Source: an uncultured Eubacteriales bacterium (lineage in GTDB: Bacteria > Bacillota > Clostridia > Oscillospirales > Acutalibacteraceae). From it: DNA of 64,000 nucleotides. Position numbers and translations under genes: made by a program. The DNA lies in the NCBI GenBank assembly GCA_934476085.1, contig CAKSNE010000002.1, positions 62,001 through 126,000 on the forward strand. Direction: 5' to 3'. The notes beneath the pieces are model-generated. The model was not told the DNA's origin and ran no database searches. It saw nothing but the letters and a program-made list of their open reading frames with translations. Shown in pieces: positions 52,959 to 61,198 of the stretch (its first letter is position 1; each line of letters starts with the position of its first letter).

Positions 52959-52996
52959 AAAAGCCAAGTTCTTAAATTCAAGAACTTGGCTTTGTC
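52959..52996 (-). terminator. Terminator of the 3D-domain gene
   Basis: AAGCCAAGTTCTT and AAGAACTTGGCTT form a perfect stem; on the minus strand it is followed by TTTTTTC. Confidence 0.9.
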
Positions 52997-53029
52997 TTTT
53001 AATCAATCATTTTGCAGAAAATTTACAGC

Positions 53030-54193
53030 TTAGTCAAGCACATAAATTTCAATACCTCTTCTGCCGAATTGGTTACAAGCACTTTCGCTCCAGAAGAATA
53101 AGTCTGCAACAGTATTGCCCCATTTTACAAATCCGCCGGTATCTTCAGCAGAAGCATAACCGTAAACATAGCTTCCGTCTGATGAACGAATGAACAATTT
53201 TGTTCCATAAGGGATTTGTCTTGGGTTTACCGCAATATAACCCGGTTTTACTCTTTTGCCGGTAGCGGTATGAGTTCCGCATGAATAAGCGGAAGCGGTA
53301 CCTGTTATTTTCTTTTTATAGTTTACAGGAATTCCGTTTTTATCAAGTTTAAAATCTTTGCTAGGTTTAAGCTCTGAAACAGTTTTTAAATCACTGTAGT
53401 TTTTATAACCCTTGCTTGATTTCTTTTTAGTTTTTGCTTTTTTAGTGGTTTTTTCGGTGGTAGTAGTAACTTTTTTTGTAGTTGTAGTAGTTGTTTTAGT
53501 AGTAGTAGTAGTTTTCTTTTCGGTAGTTGTTGTAACAGTAGTAGCCTTTGCGGTTGTAGGTTCTTTAACATCAACTGATTTGTAGCTAATGCTCATAACC
53601 TGTTCTTCGGTCTTTTGACCGTTTACATACTTAACTTTAACTGTTTTATCTACTCTGACTTTACCGTTTACATCAAGATTTTCAGCAGACTCGTTTGGAT
53701 ATGCTGCTTTAAATTCATCAAGAGTAATTTTCTCGGTAACTGTTTCATTTTTATATTTTACTTCATCAATAACAACTTCCATACCATCAAAAATGTTATC
53801 GGATAATGAATAGTTTATAACATCTGAAGTGCCTATGATAATATGTGCAGCGTCAAGAGCTTTTTTAAGTGTACACTCACGAACAGTAACAGTTTGTTTA
53901 GCACCACCGTGTTTTACAAAGCTAACTCTGAAGAAGCTGTTACTTTTGTAATCGGTGTCGAGCACACTCGGAGCAGTAGTTGTAGGAATTACAACAACTT
54001 CAGTAAGACCTGTGCTGTTATCAGCCAAAGCGAGAACCGAAGTAGTCGAATCAGCTAATTTATTTGTTGATATACCAACGCTTGCGAGAGTGATAGCAAC
54101 CGCAAGAACGGTACATACCTTTTGATTGATTTTAAAAGACGAAATTCTATTTTCAGCTTTTTTTGCAAGAATTGCAATTTTTTCTCTGATCAT
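53030..54193 (-). CDS. Secreted 3D-domain cell-wall protein (YocH/RpfB-like)
   Basis: A 387-residue exported protein. A basic N terminus and membrane segment (about 25-45) lead to a DUF348/G5-like region (about 80-205, with VTVRECTLKKALDAAHI), then a Thr/Lys-rich linker (about 210-270, runs of TTTTTK), then a C-terminal 3D domain (about 295-387). The 3D domain keeps the three acidic residues in ASAEDTGG and VADLFF plus YGTKLFI, as in YocH and Sps lytic transglycosylases. It should cut peptidoglycan glycan strands. I start at ATG 54193 with AAAGGAG upstream. A good match to a WalR box lies about 165 bases upstream. Confidence 0.88.
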   Translation of the reverse strand: MIREKIAILAKKAENRISSFKINQKVCTVLAVAITLASVGISTNKLADSTTSVLALADNSTGLTEVVVIPTTTAPSVLDTDYKSNSFFRVSFVKHGGAKQTVTVRECTLKKALDAAHIIIGTSDVINYSLSDNIFDGMEVVIDEVKYKNETVTEKITLDEFKAAYPNESAENLDVNGKVRVDKTVKVKYVNGQKTEEQVMSISYKSVDVKEPTTAKATTVTTTTEKKTTTTTKTTTTTTKKVTTTTEKTTKKAKTKKKSSKGYKNYSDLKTVSELKPSKDFKLDKNGIPVNYKKKITGTASAYSCGTHTATGKRVKPGYIAVNPRQIPYGTKLFIRSSDGSYVYGYASAEDTGGFVKWGNTVADLFFWSESACNQFGRRGIEIYVLD

Positions 54194-54356
54194 ATAATCT
54201 CCTTTTGCATTTTTAGTCTGTTTTGAAAAAATCACCTTGAGATGAAAATTTTTCTCTACAGGCATTATTTTGCACTCCGCTAGCGATTATATGCCTTTGG
54301 TTAGAAAAAGTCAACTTTTGAATTTGTTTCAATTATGCAACTTTCACAAAATACTT

Positions 54357-54405
54357 GTTACAAAAAAGTTACAAAAGGCAATTAAAAAGGTTACAAAATG
54401 TAACA
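54357..54405 (-). promoter_or_regulatory. Candidate WalR (YycF) operator upstream of the 3D-domain gene
   Basis: On the minus strand TGTAAC-N5-TGTAAC (54373-54357) fits the WalR consensus TGTWAH-N5-TGTWAH. A third TGTAAC (54395-54390) lies 22 bases further upstream, next to TGTTAC (54405-54400). The three direct half-sites are thus spaced 11 and 22 bases. In B. subtilis the 3D-domain gene yocH is a WalR target. The rest of the 54194-54567 gap is AT-rich. Confidence 0.6.
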
Positions 54406-54567
54406 TTTAGCAAATACAAAGGTTTCATTTCGTAAATAAAAAAATTTTTTTGTGCATTCATACAAAGTTATGTTGAAATCATTCACATTTTCAAAAAATG
54501 CCTTTAAATAAAGGCTTTTCGCATGTAAAAAATCATTTTTTTCGAAAAATATGCTTGTTTTTTGCTT

Positions 54568-54605
54568 ATGTGGTTAACATAATTATATTGTTATGTTAAC
54601 CACAT
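54568..54605. promoter_or_regulatory. Perfect 14-bp-arm inverted repeat between the 3D gene and glgP
   Basis: ATGTGGTTAACATA (54568-54581) and TATGTTAACCACAT (54592-54605) are exact reverse complements around a ten-base AT spacer. Each arm has an internal GTTAAC palindrome. No T-run follows, so it is not a typical terminator. It could be a dimeric regulator site for the divergent genes. Confidence 0.6.
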
Positions 54606-54722
54606 CTCAAATTATGACATTTTCTGACACATTTGCAAATTTGTTTAGTTATTTAATATTTAAAAATTAGTAATAAAATTAGTTAAAATTGCGTAAAATA
54701 GGGCTAAATTAACTATTTAGCC

Positions 54723-54751
54723 TTGCAATTTCACGATGAATAATGTATTAT
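54723..54751 (+). promoter_or_regulatory. Probable glgP promoter
   Basis: TTGCAA (54723-54728) and TATTAT (54746-54751) are 17 bases apart, about 100 bases before the start codon. Confidence 0.55.
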
Positions 54752-54853
54752 AATAACGATATATTTTTAGTTAAGAGACAATATATTTAATAATGTACAT
54801 TAAATAATGAGAATATCTTGTTATTTTTAATCTATATTGAAGGGAAAATAAAA

Positions 54854-57244
54854 ATGGCTAAAAAAACAGCACCACAAATTGCAGAGTTATTAAAAAATGA
54901 TTTATCTGCACAGTTTAAAATTGAACCTCAGGATGCAACTGATGAACAAATTTATAAATCTTCTGTTAGAATTGTAAATGATCTTTTAAGAGATGAACAA
55001 ATCAAATTTGCTAAAGATTCTAAAAAGAACGGTAAAAAACAAGTTTGTTATTTATGTATGGAATTTTTAATGGGTCGTTCTCTTAAAAATTCATTATTTA
55101 ATATGGGGCTTACTTCTGCATTTGAAAAGGCTTATAAAGAATTAGGCGTAAAAATTGAAAATATTTATGATCAAGAACCTGATGCAGGTCTTGGTAACGG
55201 CGGTCTTGGCCGTCTTGCAGCTTGCTTCCTTGACGGTCTTGCTTCTCAAGGTATTCCGGCTTACGGCTACTCTATTTTATATGAATATGGTATCTTCCGC
55301 CAAAAATTAGTTGATGGTTGGCAGACTGAAATGCCTGACTTTTGGCTTAACGGCGGCAAGGTTTGGTTAAATGAGCGTGCTGAAGATGCTGTTGAAATTA
55401 AATTTGACGGCTGGATAGAAGAAAATTGGGATGGTCCTTATCATCAAATTAAACATAACGACGCTATTTCTGTTATGGCTGTACCTTATGACTTAATGGT
55501 AGCAGGCTATAATAATAAAGGTGTATCTGTTCTTCGTCTTTGGTCTGCAAAGGCTCAGGGCTTTAATATGCAGTTGTTCAACGAGGGCGATTATCTTCGT
55601 GCTATGGAACAAAATGCTATGGCTGAAGTTATTTCAAAAGTTTTATATCCTGCTGACAACCACATTGAAGGTAAATCTTTAAGACTTAAACAACAATATT
55701 TCTTGGTTTCTGCTTCAACTCAGGATATTATCCAGAAGCATTTAAGAGATTACGGCGATTTAAATTCACTTCCTGAAAAAATCGCTATTCATATTAACGA
55801 TACTCACCCGGCACTTGTAATTCCTGAGCTTATGAGAATTATGCTTGATGAATGCGGTCTTACTTGGGAACACGCTTGGTCAATTGTAAACAGAACAGTT
55901 GCTTACACTAACCATACAGTTATGCGTGAAGCGCTTGAATGTTGGCCGGTTGATTTATTTAAACAAAGATTGCCTAGAATTTATCAAATTGTTCAAGAAA
56001 TTGATAACCGTTCAAGAAGAGAAATTTGGCTTAAAACCGAAGATGTTGATTATGTTGAGCGTACTGCTGTTATTTCAGGCGGTCTTATCAGAATGGCTAA
56101 CTTATCAATTATCGGCGGTCATTCTGTAAACGGCGTTGCTGAACTTCATAGCGAAATTCTTAAAAACAGCGTATTTAATGATTATTACAGACTTTATCCG
56201 GAACGCTTTACAAACGTTACTAACGGTATTGCTCATAGAAGATGGCTTTGTCAGTCAAACCCTGGTCTTACAAAACTTCTTGATTCAACAATCGGTACTT
56301 CTTATAAGCAAAATGCTATTAAGCTATCTGCTTTTGAAGAATATAAAAACGATAAAACAGTTATCGAAACTTTACAAAAGATTAAATATGAAAACAAGGT
56401 TCGCCTTGCTAATATGATTAAACGCAATCAGGGCATTGATCTTGACCCTAACACTGTTTTTGATGTTCAGGCTAAGCGTCTTCATGAGTATAAACGCCAG
56501 CATATGAACGCTCTTCATATTATTTCTGATTATCTTGCAATTAAAGCTAATCCAAACGGCAACTTTACTCCGAAAACTTATCTTTTTGCTGCAAAGGCTG
56601 CTCCGGGATATTATCTTGCAAAAGATATTATCAAAATGATTAACAATATTGCTAAAATGATTGATAAAGATCCTGATGTTAAAGGCAGACTTAAAGTTGC
56701 TTATCTTGAAGATTATCGTGTAACTTTGGCTGAAACATTAATGCCTGCTGCTGATATTTCTGAACAGATTTCTTTGGCAGGTACAGAAGCTTCAGGTACA
56801 GGTAATATGAAACTTATGATAAACGGTGCTATTACTATCGGTACCGAAGACGGTGCAAATGTTGAAATGCACCGTGCAGTCGGTGATGATAATATTATTA
56901 TCTTTGGTATGTCAGCGGATGAAGTTGCGGCTGTGAAACCACATTACAATCCACAAGGTATTTATCAGAAAAATAATAATATTCACGATGTTATCGAGCT
57001 TCTTAAAAACCCACATTACGGAATTGAATCACCAAGTGTTGTTTCTTCACTTATCAATGCCGATCCATATATGGTTTTGGCTGACTTTGATTCATATTGT
57101 GATGCTCATCGTAAAGCTGATAAGCTTTATGCTGATAAAGAAACTTGGGGTAAAATGTCAGTTATTAATATTGCTAAAGCAGGCATTTTTGCATCTGACC
57201 GTGCAATTATGGACTATGCTAAAAATATTTGGCATACAAAATAA
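54854..57244 (+). CDS. glgP: Glycogen/alpha-glucan phosphorylase
   Basis: GlgP releases glucose-1-phosphate from alpha-1,4-glucans with pyridoxal phosphate as cofactor. The 796-residue product has CMEFLMGRSL, EPDAGLGNGGLGRLAACFLD, the VQAKRLHEYKRQHMN segment and the PLP-Lys motif EASGTGNMKLMING (about 650-663). ATG 54854 follows GAAGGGAAA; a 12-codon extension upstream lacks a ribosome binding site. It stands alone; the GH13 gene 1 kb downstream may supply shorter glucans, but the two are separated by a terminator and a repeat cluster. Confidence 0.97.
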   Translation: MAKKTAPQIAELLKNDLSAQFKIEPQDATDEQIYKSSVRIVNDLLRDEQIKFAKDSKKNGKKQVCYLCMEFLMGRSLKNSLFNMGLTSAFEKAYKELGVKIENIYDQEPDAGLGNGGLGRLAACFLDGLASQGIPAYGYSILYEYGIFRQKLVDGWQTEMPDFWLNGGKVWLNERAEDAVEIKFDGWIEENWDGPYHQIKHNDAISVMAVPYDLMVAGYNNKGVSVLRLWSAKAQGFNMQLFNEGDYLRAMEQNAMAEVISKVLYPADNHIEGKSLRLKQQYFLVSASTQDIIQKHLRDYGDLNSLPEKIAIHINDTHPALVIPELMRIMLDECGLTWEHAWSIVNRTVAYTNHTVMREALECWPVDLFKQRLPRIYQIVQEIDNRSRREIWLKTEDVDYVERTAVISGGLIRMANLSIIGGHSVNGVAELHSEILKNSVFNDYYRLYPERFTNVTNGIAHRRWLCQSNPGLTKLLDSTIGTSYKQNAIKLSAFEEYKNDKTVIETLQKIKYENKVRLANMIKRNQGIDLDPNTVFDVQAKRLHEYKRQHMNALHIISDYLAIKANPNGNFTPKTYLFAAKAAPGYYLAKDIIKMINNIAKMIDKDPDVKGRLKVAYLEDYRVTLAETLMPAADISEQISLAGTEASGTGNMKLMINGAITIGTEDGANVEMHRAVGDDNIIIFGMSADEVAAVKPHYNPQGIYQKNNNIHDVIELLKNPHYGIESPSVVSSLINADPYMVLADFDSYCDAHRKADKLYADKETWGKMSVINIAKAGIFASDRAIMDYAKNIWHTK

Positions 57245-57254
57245 GTTTAGTATT

Positions 57255-57285
57255 AAAAAAGGCACATTTTATATGTGCCTTTTTG
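57255..57285 (+). terminator. Terminator after glgP
   Basis: AAAAAGGCACAT pairs with ATGTGCCTTTTT over a short loop, followed by T residues. Confidence 0.88.
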
Positions 57286-57720
57286 TTGAGAATATGTATC
57301 ACATTCTCCGTAGGGCGTGACGACCACGGCACGCCGATGCCCGCTTTCATTTTTAGATGAAGCAGGCAACCGTTGGTTGATGATAAAGAATTTCAATAAA
57401 TGCTTTATTGTAACTACTATCTTTCATGCACTCAAGCCGTGCAGGCTGTCCTTTTGTCATTTCACAAAAGGACGAAAAGAAATTCAAGGAGTTCCTTGAA
57501 AATCCCGAACGCTTTGTTGCCCGCCCGACGCATTATGACCGCACAGCAAACAAAAAACACAGCCTTTATTGAAAAGCGTCATAATGCTGATTGTGGGTTA
57601 GATAAGTTTATCCCACGCATAAAGCGTGTTAATATATAAATTATTTTTCACCCGTAATGCAAAAGGCGGGAGCAAGCCCCCGCCCTACAATGATAAATAT
57701 GCAATTATGTTACTAGGGAA

Positions 57721-58009
57721 AGCATTGTGTTCCCGATAATGATTGCGTTTTCCGTAGGGTGAAAATTTTTCAAAACGTTGTTTTTCAACAAAAATTATAA
57801 CCAATTCGTAGGGCGGTGCCTTGGTGCCGCCGCACATTCTGAGCCTCCCTTGTTAAAGGGAGGTGGGTTGCCTTACGGGCAAGACGGTGGGATTCAATTC
57901 AACTCACTCCATAAGGTAATCGGCGTGCCGGGTCGTCACGCCCTACAACGATGAATATGCGATTATGTTGTACCCAGATGAATTGTTAGGGTGAGTCGGC
58001 TTACAAAAC
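57721..58009 (-). repeat. Right arm of the 289-bp perfect inverted repeat
   Basis: Exact reverse complement of 51003-51291; the arms bracket 6.43 kb carrying the AraC, 3D-domain and glgP genes. Confidence 0.88.
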
Positions 58010-58039
58010 CCAATAAAACTTCATGGGAGCGGAATTAAA

Positions 58040-58282
58040 ATTATCGTCGGTAACCAAACCCAACTGTTAGGGTGAGATAGCATACAAATTCCAACAAAAC
58101 TTCATGGGAGCGGAACTAAAATTATCCTCGGTAACCAAACCTAGCTGTTAGGGTGAGTTGGCTTACAAAACCCAACCAAACTTCACGGGAGCGGAATTAA
58201 AATTATTGTTGGTAACCAAACCCAACTGTTAGGGTGAGTCGGCATACAAATTTCAACAAAATTTCATGGGAGCGGAACTAAA
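58040..58282 (+). repeat. Three exact-length 81-bp tandem units abutting the GH13 gene
   Basis: Units 58040-58120, 58121-58201 and 58202-58282 each begin ATTAT and end GGGAGCGGAA(C/T)TAAA, with GTTAGGGTGAG in the middle. They differ by about 10-15 substitutions but have identical lengths. A more divergent fourth unit precedes them (about 57962-58039). The last unit ends at the base before the GH13 ATG. Confidence 0.9.
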
Positions 58283-60130
58283 ATGTTTTATTCTTCTAAA
58301 TTAAAAGAATATAAGTCAATTTTTGGTGCAATAAAACAAGAACAAGAAATTTGTTACAGAGTTTTTGCACCTTATGCGCTAGCAGTAAATATGCTTATAA
58401 GAAAGGGCGAAAATACACCTTTTGAGTGTTATCCGATGTCAACAAATAATGACGGTTGGTTTGAAAATAAGACTTCGTTTCACGATGTCGGCGTATATTT
58501 TTATCATTTTGAAATTGTCTACGATCGCCATAAACAAAGCATTTTCAGAAGCGATGATATGTCGGATACATCAAGCGGTAATGCTGATTGGCAACAAACT
58601 GTCTACTCGGCGAATTTTGAAACGCCTGACTTTGCAAAAAAAGGCGTTATTTATCAGATTTTTCCCGATAGATTTTATAAAGGCGATATAAAGTATTCAA
58701 AGGTGTTTGATGATAGAGAAACTGCCGAGTGGGGCGATGAACCGTTTTATGCTAACGGTAGCGTTGGTAAAGTAATTAATAATGATTACTTTGGCGGAAA
58801 CTTTAATGGTATTCGTGAAAAATTACCTTATTTAAAGACTTTGTGTGTTAGTATAATTTATTTAAACCCGATTTTTGAGGCACATTCAAACCACCGCTAT
58901 AATACTGCAAATTACCTTGTTGCAGATCCTGTTTTGGGCACAAATGAAGAGTTTTCAGAACTCTGTAAGGCTGCAAAAAATTGCGGTATTTCTATCGTGC
59001 TTGACGGCGTTTTTTCTCATACCGGTGCAGACAGTATCTATTTTAATAAAAATAACCGCTATGATTCGCTCGGTGCTTATCAGTCAAAAGAATCGCCGTA
59101 TTTCAGTTGGTATAAATTCAACGAGTTTCCTGATAATTACCTTTCTTGGTGGGGCTTTGATACATTGCCTGAAGTTATTGAAACCGATCCGTCGTTTGTT
59201 GAGTTTGTAACAGGAAAAGGCGGAGTTATCGACTATTGGATGGAGCTTGGTGCATCAGGATTTCGCCTTGATGTTGCCGATGAATTGCCGGATTGCTTTA
59301 TAAAGCAGATTAGAACTGCCGTTAAACGAAACAACGGCGTCTTATACGGCGAAGTTTGGGAAGACGCATCTAATAAAGTGTCTTACGGCGAGCAAAGAGC
59401 GTTTTTATACGGCGAAGAACTCGATTCAGTTATGAATTATCCTTTTATGAATTTTATTATTTCATTTGTAAAAGGCGATAGCGGTACTAACTTTATGCAT
59501 TCGGTAATGCGAATTTGCGAAAACTATCCAAAACCTACACTCGACTCGCTTATGAATTTGCTATCAACCCACGATACCGAGCGTATTTTGACCATTTTAG
59601 CGGGCGAACCTGCACTCAATCGTGACAGAGAATGGCAATCAAAACAAAAAATGACCCCTGATGAAATAGCGGGCGGTGCAAGACTTTTGAAAATGGCGTC
59701 AACCTTGCTTTATACGCTCCCCGGCGTTCCTTGTATTTATTATGGCGATGAAATTTTAACCGAAGGTTATCGTGATCCGTTTAACCGCAGGAGTTTTGAC
59801 TGGAACAGAGCAAACGACGATAATGAAATGCTTAATTGGTATAAAACTTTGGGTAAAATCAGAAACGCTTGTCCTGCATTAGATGGCGGTAAGTTTATCC
59901 CTGTTCAGTATGAAAAAGGATTTGTAAGCTTCTTGCGTGTTTGCGATGAAGGCGAAATTTTTGTAGTTGTTAATCCTTCTGAAAACCCTGTTGATATTTG
60001 GCTTTTGCCGGGCTGGAAGGATGATAAAACAATTATCGGCGAACAAAACGATAACGGTATTTTAAAAGTTGAAAGAAAATCCGTTGCTATTATGGGCCGT
60101 GGCGATTGGGTTAAAAAATTATCTTTATAA
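58283..60130 (+). CDS. GH13-family neopullulanase/maltogenic amylase-like enzyme
   Basis: A 615-residue cytoplasmic alpha-amylase-family enzyme. An N-terminal beta domain (about 1-115, CBM34-like) precedes the (beta/alpha)8 barrel, whose four conserved regions are DGVFSHTGAD (about 241-250), GFRLDVADEL with the nucleophile D330, GEVWED with the acid E357, and LLSTHDTERI with D431. This pattern fits cyclomaltodextrinase/neopullulanase-type enzymes that split linear or cyclic maltodextrins. There is no signal peptide. The ATG directly follows a repeat unit; the only ribosome binding site-like sequence, GGGAG about ten bases upstream, lies inside that repeat. Confidence 0.9.
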   Translation: MFYSSKLKEYKSIFGAIKQEQEICYRVFAPYALAVNMLIRKGENTPFECYPMSTNNDGWFENKTSFHDVGVYFYHFEIVYDRHKQSIFRSDDMSDTSSGNADWQQTVYSANFETPDFAKKGVIYQIFPDRFYKGDIKYSKVFDDRETAEWGDEPFYANGSVGKVINNDYFGGNFNGIREKLPYLKTLCVSIIYLNPIFEAHSNHRYNTANYLVADPVLGTNEEFSELCKAAKNCGISIVLDGVFSHTGADSIYFNKNNRYDSLGAYQSKESPYFSWYKFNEFPDNYLSWWGFDTLPEVIETDPSFVEFVTGKGGVIDYWMELGASGFRLDVADELPDCFIKQIRTAVKRNNGVLYGEVWEDASNKVSYGEQRAFLYGEELDSVMNYPFMNFIISFVKGDSGTNFMHSVMRICENYPKPTLDSLMNLLSTHDTERILTILAGEPALNRDREWQSKQKMTPDEIAGGARLLKMASTLLYTLPGVPCIYYGDEILTEGYRDPFNRRSFDWNRANDDNEMLNWYKTLGKIRNACPALDGGKFIPVQYEKGFVSFLRVCDEGEIFVVVNPSENPVDIWLLPGWKDDKTIIGEQNDNGILKVERKSVAIMGRGDWVKKLSL

Positions 60131-60133
60131 ATC

Positions 60134-60167
60134 AAAAAAGGTGCATCACAAATGATGCACCTTTTTA
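60134..60167. terminator. Terminator between the GH13 and degV genes
   Basis: AAAAAGGTGCATCA and TGATGCACCTTTTT pair over a short loop; usable by both convergent genes. Confidence 0.88.
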
Positions 60168-60188
60168 AATCGGATTTAACTATTACAT

Positions 60189-61043
60189 TTAATTTTTCTT
60201 TTCAATAAACAAAATGCCTAGTGTATTTGGTCCGCAATGAACCGAAACGGTACAGCCCGCAACAGTTTCATAAATATGTTTAAAATCATAATTATCACGG
60301 ATATAATTTATCATTTCATCAACGATATAGCGGTTTTTCTCGTCCATTGTGTGAGTGATAAATACTTTGTCGGTGTCGATTTTATCAATGTCAGCGAGCT
60401 TATCTTTAATATATTTTGGTATAACTTCGGTTATTTTTCCACGGTATTTTTTTGCAACGCCCATTTTACCGTCAGCAACTTCAATACAAGGCTTTAATTT
60501 TAATAAATTTGCACCGAGTGCGGCGAGAGCCGAACAACGCCCGCCTTTATGCAAAAATTCCAATGTATCAATTACAAAAGACGCTCTGACAAACGGCTTT
60601 AATTCTTCAATTTTTTCATAAATTTCTTTAGCCGATAATCCTTGTTCTCTAAGGTCGCAAGCAGTTAAAATCAAAAGACCTATACCTGTTGAAAGGTTTC
60701 TTGAGTCAATTGTGTAAATGTTTTTACGCTCGTCGGCAGCGATTTTTGAGTTTGTAAATGTAGAACTCATTTCAGAACTGATTGTAAAATTGATAACACC
60801 GTCATTTTCAGGCAAACTATCAAAAAAGTCTTCCCATTCGGCAAGATTAGGAGCGGCACTTTTCATAAGTTTTCCGCTTTTTTGCTGATACTCGAAAACG
60901 TCGGTTGCCTTAATTTCGACACCGTCTTTTTTAGAATCGGTGTCCGATACAATGTGTAGCGGCAACACACGAATATCGTATTTTTCAAGTAATTCAGGTG
61001 ATAAATCGCTGGTGCTGTCGGTTGTAATTATAATCTTTTCCAT
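60189..61043 (-). CDS. DegV-family fatty-acid-binding protein
   Basis: A 284-residue DegV protein. The family binds fatty acids, and some members (FakB) present them to fatty-acid kinase. The N-terminal TTDSTSDLSPELLEKYDI, the VLPLHI strand, and the TSEMSSTFTNSKIA-like acyl-binding segment (seen as TISSEMSSTFTNSKIA, about 86-101) followed by TIDSRNLSTGIGLL are diagnostic. It starts at ATG and has no fakA neighbour here. Whether it is a true FakB cannot be decided from sequence. Confidence 0.9.
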   Translation of the reverse strand: MEKIIITTDSTSDLSPELLEKYDIRVLPLHIVSDTDSKKDGVEIKATDVFEYQQKSGKLMKSAAPNLAEWEDFFDSLPENDGVINFTISSEMSSTFTNSKIAADERKNIYTIDSRNLSTGIGLLILTACDLREQGLSAKEIYEKIEELKPFVRASFVIDTLEFLHKGGRCSALAALGANLLKLKPCIEVADGKMGVAKKYRGKITEVIPKYIKDKLADIDKIDTDKVFITHTMDEKNRYIVDEMINYIRDNYDFKHIYETVAGCTVSVHCGPNTLGILFIEKKN

Positions 61044-61198
61044 TTGTTGTCCATTCCTTTAAATCTTATTATTCTTCTATTATAACAAAACATAGAAAGT
61101 TTTACAATAAAAATTATTATTATTTAAAAAATTATTGACAAAAATGAAAAAATATGGTAGTTTTAAATTGGAGAAATTAAGAAGAAAGGATTTTATTT

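Larger units (their letters stand above)
57305..58282 (+). repeat. Composite repeat cluster 5 upstream of the GH13 gene
   Basis: This fills the 1-kb glgP-GH13 gap. In order it holds a GTAGGGCGTGACGACCACGG module (57311-57336), the ~215-bp structured block (about 57380-57600), a GGCGGG..CCCGCC hairpin (about 57665-57686), the 289-bp segment shared in inverted form with cluster 4, and four ~81-bp units ending at the GH13 start codon. Its order and polarity are the mirror image of cluster 4. A 79-codon ORF in the structured block is judged spurious. Confidence 0.85.

Noticed and set aside
53386..53574. Leu/Lys-rich ORF antisense or out of frame within the Thr-rich linker of the 3D gene
   Set aside because: It is a low-complexity shadow of the TTTTTK linker codons in another frame and has no ribosome binding site.
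58040..58120. Terminal inverted repeats of the 81-bp unit, as in a MITE
   Set aside because: The two ends (ATTATCGTCGG and the reverse complement TTTAGTTCCGC) are only weakly similar, and no target duplication is visible.
58040..58282. Tandem 81-bp units as a possible CRISPR array
   Set aside because: The units are contiguous copies with scattered substitutions and no unique spacers between short constant repeats, and no cas gene is present.
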